Assembly (NCBI GenBank): GCA_036897485.1
Contig: JAYMTF010001043.1
Coordinates: forward strand, 1-26,929
DNA length: 26,929 nt
Direction: 5' to 3'
From: Pelargonium nanum
Taxonomy: Eukaryota > Streptophyta > Magnoliopsida > Geraniales > Geraniaceae
Shown here: piece by piece, positions 24,001 through 26,929 of the stretch
Numbering within the stretch: position 1 is the first letter of the stretch
How the letters are laid out: each line of letters starts with the position of its first letter
Position numbers and translations under genes: made by a program
The notes under the pieces: generated by a model
Databases searched by the model: none
What the model saw: the letters and a program-made list of their open reading frames with translations, nothing else
What the model was told of the DNA's origin: nothing

Positions 24001-26305
24001 CTAATATTCCAAATTCGCTCCCCCCCTTTTCCCTGGCAAATATAGGGTCATTCAAACCTTTTGGATTGTTTTTGGGATGACTTGTTATGCTGCTTGAGTT
24101 AATGCAAAATCGTTTCTCTAATCCTTTCGTGGCTTAACATTTCTTTTGTTATATAGGCTGTAACTAGCTGTGGAAATGATATTCATAACGAGTGGCGTCC
24201 AGCAGAGGCTGCGTTATATTGTATCCGTGCAATATCAAACTATGTTTCTTATTATGAAGCTGAAGTGATGCCCGAGGTATGGACATTATTTTTATTAACG
24301 CTCTGCCATTTGTCATGGTAATGTTCTTACAGAAGTGTGCCTGGCAGTGTGGCCACAATTCCATTATTGTTCAAGTTTGGAAATTTTTATTGTTCGGTTT
24401 TTTTCTTCTTCATAATTATCTCTAATAGGATACACCCCCAGTCTCACTAATAAGTATGTTTAATGTTTAAGGAGAACAAATGATATTTTGGCACTATGCA
24501 TACATATTTTTCATACAAAGACACCTCTCTTTTTCTAACGCTCAAAATTGGGTAATATGGAAAAGTGAGGGTGATTAAGAACTTAAATGTTGTCTGTTGA
24601 TCTGTTCGTTCAATGGAAGCACTATTTGGGATAAGCCAAAATGGAAAGAGTGAATTGATTGACCATAGGAGTACATGCTTATTTGTTATTAAGCATTGAC
24701 TCCACTCGACTTTGATGGACCATAGAACCATGTTTCTAGTGCTGTAGATTGCAAATAGGACATTGCTGAAAATATATAGGGTAGCCTTATGGATGTTCTG
24801 AACTTTTATTGCTTTAGTGTCATTAATGCCCCAAAACTTCAATTTTCTTTCATAAATATCTTGTTTTCTGGTTTGGTTCTCATCAGTAGTATTCATGTTT
24901 GTGTGCAATGACTGAGTTCTATCCTTGTAATTAGTGTTAGAGTTGCACACATTATATTCCTGTTTTGTTCAATTTGGTGAAATTGTATTTTGTATTGCGC
25001 CCCCAGAAGTTTAACCTCCACTGCCTTCTTTTAGGTTATGTCTTTGCTTCCAAAGCTTCCTCAGCAAACCCAATTACTACAAACAGGTGAATTATCTTCT
25101 ATTTTTTTAGTTTCCTTTCTCCTCTTTTTTGTCCTATTTTCATTCCAGAACAAGGAGGGAAGTATATTGTTTAAATCAAATCATTTTATGACATCCTCTC
25201 ATTTATAATTCATGCACAACCATTTTCAGTGTGTTTAACAATTGGAGCATATTCAAAATGGCTTGATGCTTCAAAAATTGGAGAGACTGCTTTCCCTTCA
25301 CTAATAACAATTCTCATGAGTGGCATGAGTACGTCTGAAGATTCTGCTGCAGCTGCTTCTTTGGCATTTAGGCACATCTGTGATGGTATTGAATCTTAGT
25401 TGTTTACTATTTTTTAGAACACATGGAACTTAATTCCTGAATGATCTATCATTACTAGCTGTTCTATTGTAGTATTTGGTCGAAGGTAAGAGTTTTTTAA
25501 ATGTATAATATCACTTGTAGATTGCCGAAAGAAGCTCTGTGGATTTATCGATGGTCTCTTTCATATCTACCTCAGTGCAGTCAATGGGGAAGGTAACTTT
25601 AAAGTCTCTGCCGAAGATTCACTTCATCTGGTTGAAGCCTTAAGGTACTAGATGTAGCTTGATATTTTAGATGCACTTCTTGACGAATTAAATGTTCTCC
25701 CGACACACTTGGCGTGATTGTACTTTAAACCCTGTTTCAGTATGGTCATTACGGAACTTCCGCCAGATAATGCTAAGAAAGCTTTGGAAAAGTTATGCTT
25801 GCCTGTTTTTACTCCTTTACAGGTTAGTTTCCTTTGACACCATTTGTAGATTGCACTCACAGTTTTCTTGTGACCATTTTTTAGGTTGTACTCAGTTTTT
25901 TTTTTTTTTTTTTTTCTTTTCATCTGAACTACTAGGAAATCCTGAATCAAGGTCCGGAAATATTTAACAAGAAACATGCTCGTGAGTTTACGGTTCATAT
26001 TGATCGATTTGCGTACATCTTTCGGTGAGTATTCATCTGTTAACCCCTTCTTTTATTTGTGTGTTTAAATAATTCTCAATATTTAATGGTACCCTATATC
26101 AGATATGTCAACCACCCTGAAGCTGTGGCAGATGCAATTCAAAGGCTTTGGCCTCTTTTCAAAGCCATATTTGATCTGTGAGTACTTTTAATCTTTGGTG
26201 CTTATGATTCATATCCAAGTTTGATCGTTTTCTTAACAATTTTGGCGTAGACGTGCTTGGGACATGAGGACAATGGAATCTCTTTGTCGAGCTTGCAAAT
26301 ATGCT
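3055..26305 (+). CDS. MOS14: Transportin-SR / transportin-3-like nuclear import receptor (MOS14 orthologue), 22 exons, 3' end outside window
   Basis: Importin-beta superfamily receptor. In Arabidopsis, MOS14 carries SR splicing factors into the nucleus under RanGTP control; human TNPO3 and yeast Mtr10 are homologues. Coding exons read from the sequence: 3055-3177, 7584-7661, 7822-7884, 11398-11445, 11565-11711, 13191-13322, 17326-17366, 18305-18396, 19021-19148, 19556-19631, 21862-21982, 22062-22161, 22651-22732, 23625-23707, 24157-24276, 25035-25086, 25230-25385, 25521-25644, 25741-25822, 25936-26024, 26103-26177, 26251-26305. All junctions are GT-AG, and the exons sum to 2067 nt, or 689 codons without a stop. 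The start ATG at 3055 begins MELQNTVKEALNALYHH, typical of the family N-terminus. The last exon read ends in the conserved ESLCRACKYA; about 270 C-terminal residues should follow beyond 26929. Identification rests on recalled similarity to plant MOS14 along the whole length. Exon edges were set by eye from splice consensus and reading frame. Confidence 0.93.
5115..5311 (+). repeat. Left LTR of the 5115-6512 element
   Basis: Direct repeat partner of 6330-6512. It begins TGTTG, ends AACA, and is followed at once by a primer-binding-site-like TGGAATTAGAGC. Confidence 0.65.
6330..6512 (+). repeat. Right LTR of the 5115-6512 element
   Basis: Direct repeat partner of 5115-5311. It contains an expanded (AT)n stretch near 6378-6392 absent from the left copy and is preceded by the purine tract AAAGGGTAG. 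Confidence 0.65.
6574..6930 (+). mobile_element. TRIM-like miniature LTR retroelement in intron 1
   Basis: Two short direct repeats, about 6574-6666 and 6834-6930, bracket roughly 170 bp. They share a TGTTRAAGTGG start, ATCCCA/GTCCCAC, GAATAGAAAGTGAATAA, CCAAACCCTACTA and AAGGTTGA in the same order. The second is preceded by a purine tract (GCGAGGGGAG). The TGTTGAAGT...CCCAC start resembles LTRs of plant TRIM families. The element is about 360 bp, with no coding capacity. No target duplication was identified, so the outer ends may be off by a few bases. Confidence 0.65.
9541..9841 (+). repeat. 151-bp tandem duplication within the LINE remnant
   Basis: GTGGAGGGTAGTTGAAGTAG at 9541 recurs at 9692, and similarity continues through GTAATAAAAAATGTCCAGC and the TAAGCAAAGAT region to about 9840. 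Copies differ at scattered positions, so the duplication is not recent. Confidence 0.88.
10203..10551. mobile_element. hAT-type MITE (349 bp) with 8-bp target duplication
   Basis: Termini are TAGGGTTGTG (10203) and CACAGCCCTA (ending 10551), inverted repeats with one mismatch. Both flanks are the identical 8-mer CTGGTTGT (10195-10202 and 10552-10559), the duplication length expected for hAT elements. Subterminal regions are rich in GACCCGGACC/GGTCCGGTCGGG, again in inverted orientation. The AT-rich core has no ORF. The insertion splits the GTT-rich tail of the LINE. Confidence 0.9.
11446..11564 (+). other. Intron 4 (119 bp)
   Basis: Short phase-0 intron between Gln104 and Ile105; nothing recognised inside. 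Confidence 0.88.
11745..11793. repeat. (AAT)n-(ATT)n inverted microsatellite
   Basis: About nine AAT units run directly into about eight ATT units, forming a near-perfect palindrome of roughly 48 bp that could fold as a hairpin in the transcript. It starts about 35 bp downstream of the exon 5 donor. Confidence 0.88.
12133..12996 (+). mobile_element. Degenerate RTE-type LINE 3' end with (TTG)n tail
   Basis: Broken frames read PITIRVYLRLPLDPFLLALV (about 12139-12200), then QDEVLCV and, after a one-base shift, FVDDIV (12243-12260), matching the reverse transcriptase catalytic FADD motif region of plant LINEs. Downstream sequence follows the usual family order and ends in the typical terminal block (CTTGATAGAGGCATAACACT near 12857, GGATTCATGTATAGGACACC near 12939). 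A (TTG)n tail lies at 12980-12994. Many stops and frameshifts; not functional. It belongs to the same family as the remnant in intron 3. Confidence 0.8.
13587..14182 (+). repeat. Diverged ~93-bp direct-repeat pair, possible TRIM-like element
   Basis: 13587-13678 (TGAAATAGTATGCTAATTGA start) and 14088-14182 (TGAAATACTATGATATATTGA start) share TTGATGTAATTT, GAGAARCC, TTTATGTAGNG-like and AACTCAA blocks in the same order, about 500 bp apart. Spacing and size fit the LTRs of a very old miniature LTR element, but no primer binding site or target duplication was seen. Confidence 0.45.
14289..14998. mobile_element. hAT-type MITE (710 bp) with perfect 8-bp target duplication
   Basis: Termini CAGTGTTTCAAAAAGC (14289) and GCTTTTTAATACACTG (ending 14998) are imperfect inverted repeats. 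Identical flanking 8-mers CAATGATG lie at 14281-14288 and 14999-15006. The subterminal GC-rich zones (AGTGCAGCGCGAGGCGCGGG at one end, AGGCGTGCTTGAAGCACGC at the other) are typical of a common eudicot hAT MITE type. The interior is AT-rich and has no transposase. Confidence 0.9.
15373..16318 (+). mobile_element. Short LTR retroelement (Copia-derived) in intron 6
   Basis: The left LTR is 15373-15577 (TGTAATATTTTGAATCTCAT start). It is followed by a primer-binding-site-like TGGTAATAGAGC (15578-15589). The right LTR starts TGTTGAAATATCTAGAATCT at 16017 after the purine tract GAGGGAGGA. LTR blocks shared in order include ATGTATG(C/T)CTT, TTTGAGT, CTGTAATG/TTGTAATG, AAGGGCYTCTCTT and ACTATCAA. The interior of about 430 bp has lost gag and pol. 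The right LTR carries a 91-bp tandem duplication, so it is longer than the left one. No target duplication found. Confidence 0.7.
16136..16318 (+). repeat. 91-bp tandem duplication including the LTR TATA-like region
   Basis: GTTTGAGTCAAC at 16136 recurs at 16227. The two copies differ at only a few positions across CCCTATAAAAAGGGCTTC versus CCCTATATAAAGGGCTTC and the following ATCAATATAGTTTATAAG. Each copy includes the TATA-like box of the LTR. Confidence 0.9.
17367..18304 (+). other. Intron 7 (938 bp)
   Basis: Phase-2 intron splitting Ser211. The stretch about 17720-17990 read on the minus strand (GTTTTATATAAATAG followed by a pyrimidine-rich run) resembles an old antisense LTR promoter region, but no partner repeat is present. 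This reading is weak. Confidence 0.8.
18397..19020 (+). other. Intron 8 (624 bp)
   Basis: Phase-1 intron splitting Val242, with a good pyrimidine-rich acceptor ending CTTGTTGCAG. Nothing else recognised. Confidence 0.85.
19149..19555 (+). other. Intron 9 (407 bp) with a short (CA)n tract
   Basis: Phase-0 intron between Lys284 and Asp285. It contains an interrupted CACACA/CTCACA microsatellite at about 19394-19422. Nothing else recognised. Confidence 0.85.
19632..21861 (+). other. Intron 10 (2.2 kb)
   Basis: Phase-1 intron splitting Gly310. It holds an antisense Copia fragment (about 20215-21676). The stretch 19632-20214 is AT-rich with poly(T)/poly(A) runs and no recognised element. Confidence 0.85.
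20215..21676 (-). mobile_element. Ty1/Copia retrotransposon fragment, antisense to the host gene
   Basis: Read on the minus strand, blocks come in Copia order. Protease-like TWILDYGASDHISG lies at 21137-21180. GAG-pre-integrase HNHLGHPSLNKLRRLV spans about 20740-20787, then CQLGKHTRASFPK (about 20662-20701). Integrase core sequence follows: GFRYFVTSVDDYSQCTWL near 20530-20580, ILRSDSAKEYFSTP near 20390-20435 and QQNGVA at 20319-20337. The protease has DYG where the family has DSG, and many stops are present, so it is inactive. The outer end TGTTAGGGATGTTG (at 21676 on the minus strand) looks like an LTR start, but gag is mostly missing. The fragment stops within integrase and abuts a run of A on its own strand (T at 20216-20230). 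Confidence 0.85.
21983..22061 (+). other. Intron 11 (79 bp)
   Basis: Very short phase-2 intron splitting Gly350, close to the minimum size for plant introns. Confidence 0.88.
22162..22650 (+). other. Intron 12 (489 bp)
   Basis: Phase-0 intron between Leu383 and Val384, with GTACGT donor and TTCTTCTCAG acceptor. Nothing else recognised. Confidence 0.85.
22733..23624 (+). other. Intron 13 (892 bp)
   Basis: Phase-1 intron splitting Ala411. It includes a possible SINE 3' remnant at 22831-22856, listed separately. Nothing else recognised. Confidence 0.85.
22831..22856 (+). mobile_element. Possible SINE 3'-end remnant
   Basis: TGTGGGAGCCTCACGCACTGGG resembles the conserved 3' end of plant Au-type SINEs (GGGAGC...GTGCACTGGG). 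The 5' tRNA-related part with A and B boxes was not found, so this is at most a short relic. Confidence 0.3.
23708..24156 (+). other. Intron 14 (449 bp), weak donor
   Basis: Phase-0 intron between Glu438 and Ala439. The donor is GTTTGG, a poor match to consensus after the G. Nothing else recognised inside. Confidence 0.82.
24277..25034 (+). other. Intron 15 (758 bp)
   Basis: Phase-0 intron between Glu478 and Val479. A 167-codon open frame on the minus strand (24447-24950) has no family resemblance and is treated as chance. Nothing else recognised. Confidence 0.82.
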
Positions 26306-26627
26306 GTAAGTATGGTGAACTGTGACTTTTGCTAATTGTTTAATTTTGCAGATATCATCAATGAATCTAAAAATGAAAAAGTTCTTTATAGAAATCTGAT
26401 TATTACTTTAAACAAACATATATACACATGTGCCTAATATGTGTTGAATTTTATTAAATTATACACCTTTTTTTTCTCTTCATTGTTTTATTATAGCTTT
26501 CAAACTTTGCAAACGTAATGCCTTTGATTTGTTTAGATGTGTGAACTGTGGATGTTTTGTAACTGGCTATTTGGAAGGACCTTCATTCCTGATAATATTA
26601 ATGATGTGTGAGAGTCTGTGTGTGTGT

Positions 26628-26697
26628 CCTCATGAAAACCTTATATTCCCTGAGGAGGTTCTACCCTGTGGAAACGCTCTTTAATGGAACTTTAGCT
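26628..26697 (+). pseudogene. psbC: Plastid psbD 3' end overlapping psbC 5' end (fragment)
   Basis: One frame reads [18 protein letters not shown] and a stop at 26682-26684, the C-terminus of photosystem II protein D2 (Arg to Cys in the PRGNAL motif). In another frame the ATG at 26632 reads [20 protein letters not shown], the N-terminus of CP43. This is the known psbD-psbC overlap of plastid genomes. Similarity stops on the left at the TG repeat and on the right after Ala22 of CP43; both genes are severed, so nothing functional remains. Confidence 0.92.
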
Positions 26698-26705
26698 TAT
26701 ATAAG

Positions 26706-26756
26706 ATAATCTTGGTATTCAGCTCAATCCTTTTAGTAAAAGATTGGGCCGAGCTT
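26706..26756 (-). pseudogene. rbcL: Plastid rbcL 3'-UTR hairpin (fragment)
   Basis: On the minus strand CTCGGCCCAATCTTTTACTA followed by AAAGGATTGAGCTGAATAC matches, with small changes, the stem-loop I recall from the 3' untranslated region of plastid rbcL. The arms CAATCTTTT and AAAAGGATTG pair. Assignment rests on recalled sequence, so it is a little less certain than the flanking coding pieces. Confidence 0.75.
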
Positions 26757-26766
26757 AGTTTACAAA

Positions 26767-26929
26767 CCAATTTGTTAACATACCGCCGAGCCATTTTTTA
26801 CTAACATAATGGCATTCAGCCGTTATTGCAGCCCGTGCTACTGAATTAGCTACTTCTTTTTTGGTACCAACAATTAAGAATTGTTTTCCCTTACTTGCTG
26901 CATCAAAAACTAAATCACAAGCTTCTGAT
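26767..26929 (-). pseudogene. rps2: Plastid rps2 fragment
   Basis: Fifty-four codons on the minus strand read from [20 protein letters not shown] to [11 protein letters not shown] without a stop, the N-terminal part of plastid ribosomal protein S2. After TNW the frame leaves rps2, reading FVN and then a stop, so the gene is broken there. Several replacements relative to the usual plastid protein (for example [11 protein letters not shown]) suggest drift after transfer. The 5' part of rps2 lies beyond the right edge, if present. Confidence 0.9.

Larger units (their letters stand above)
22651..26305 (+). other. MOS14: MOS14 exons 13-22: residues 384-689
   Basis: Ten closely spaced exons encode the later HEAT repeats. 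Landmarks in order are FRVQYPQDYQDLSYEDLKDF (exon 13), LKILYMKLLE (14), EWRPAEAALYCIRAISNYV (15), LPQQTQLLQT (16), AYSKWLDASK (17), FRHICDDCRKKLCGF (17-18), SAEDSLHLVEAL (18), ELPPDNAKKALEKLC (19), HAREFTVHIDRFAYIFRYVN (20-21), WPLFKAIFDLRAWDMRTMES (21-22). Intron 14 has an unusually weak donor (GTTTGG at 23708), but the frame and family alignment leave no better choice. The final donor (GTAAGT at 26306) is strong, so splicing to an exon beyond the window is expected. The family continues with VRTSGRYII-type sequence, which is not found before 26929. Confidence 0.9.
26306..26929 (+). other. Start of intron 22, running off the window
   Basis: Begins with a strong GTAAGT donor after Ala689. The first 320 bp are plain AT-rich intron with a TG repeat at about 26616-26627. 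From 26628 the DNA is plastid-derived. No further MOS14 exon is found before the edge. Confidence 0.8.
26628..26929. mobile_element. Mosaic nuclear insertion of plastid DNA (psbD/psbC, rbcL 3' end, rps2 pieces)
   Basis: Three fragments from separate plastome loci lie side by side: the psbD/psbC overlap on the plus strand (26628-26697), the rbcL 3'-UTR hairpin on the minus strand (about 26706-26756) and rps2 on the minus strand (26767-26929, continuing beyond the window). The joints have no plastid intergenic sequence between them. This is a composite NUPT; passage through mitochondrial DNA before arrival in the nucleus is possible. Confidence 0.85.

Noticed and set aside
24447..24950. 167-codon open frame on the minus strand
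   Set aside because: It lies wholly within intron 15, has no recognisable domain, and its composition is that of AT-rich intron DNA; chance is the simplest explanation.
26767..26929. rps2 as a functional gene transferred to the nucleus
   Set aside because: The frame breaks right after Leu-Thr-Asn-Trp, no transit peptide or promoter is visible, and it is fused to other plastid scraps.
1..26929. CRISPR arrays, tRNA or rRNA genes, operons or phage
   Set aside because: No regularly spaced repeats, no convincing tRNA cloverleaf and no bacterial gene layout were found; spliced introns show a eukaryotic nuclear origin.

Overview
This window is nuclear DNA of a flowering plant, probably a eudicot. 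It is AT-rich, has GT-AG introns, and is crowded with plant-type transposons (hAT MITEs, RTE-type LINE tails, Copia and TRIM-like LTR elements); a scrap of plastid DNA lies at its right end. The species cannot be named from the sequence.

One real protein-coding gene is visible, on the plus strand from about 2.3 kb to beyond the right edge. It encodes a transportin-SR (transportin-3/Mtr10-like) importin-beta family nuclear import receptor, the orthologue of Arabidopsis MOS14. I could splice 22 coding exons (3055-26305) that join without a frame break into 689 residues, about 70% of the usual ~960. The C-terminal exons lie outside the window. Upstream are a GC-rich, AUG-free leader, a short leader intron (2861-3049), three site II (TGGGCY) motifs, and a ~1.16 kb terminal-inverted-repeat element ending just before the promoter.

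Layout: 1-1084 AT-rich intergenic DNA with two large CACGTG palindromes; 1085-2244 TIR element with gene-like interior; 2245-3054 promoter and leader; 3055-17325 exons 1-7, spread out by very large introns full of transposon remnants; 17326-26305 compact exons 7-22, apart from intron 10, which holds an antisense Copia fragment; 26306-26929 start of an intron containing a mosaic of plastid fragments (psbD/psbC junction, rbcL 3' hairpin, rps2).

The best-supported structural observations are two hAT elements with perfect 8-bp target duplications, one nested inside the 3' tail of a LINE, and the three-part plastid mosaic. No unknown multi-gene system was found; the rest is transposon archaeology in and around a housekeeping gene whose product imports splicing factors.
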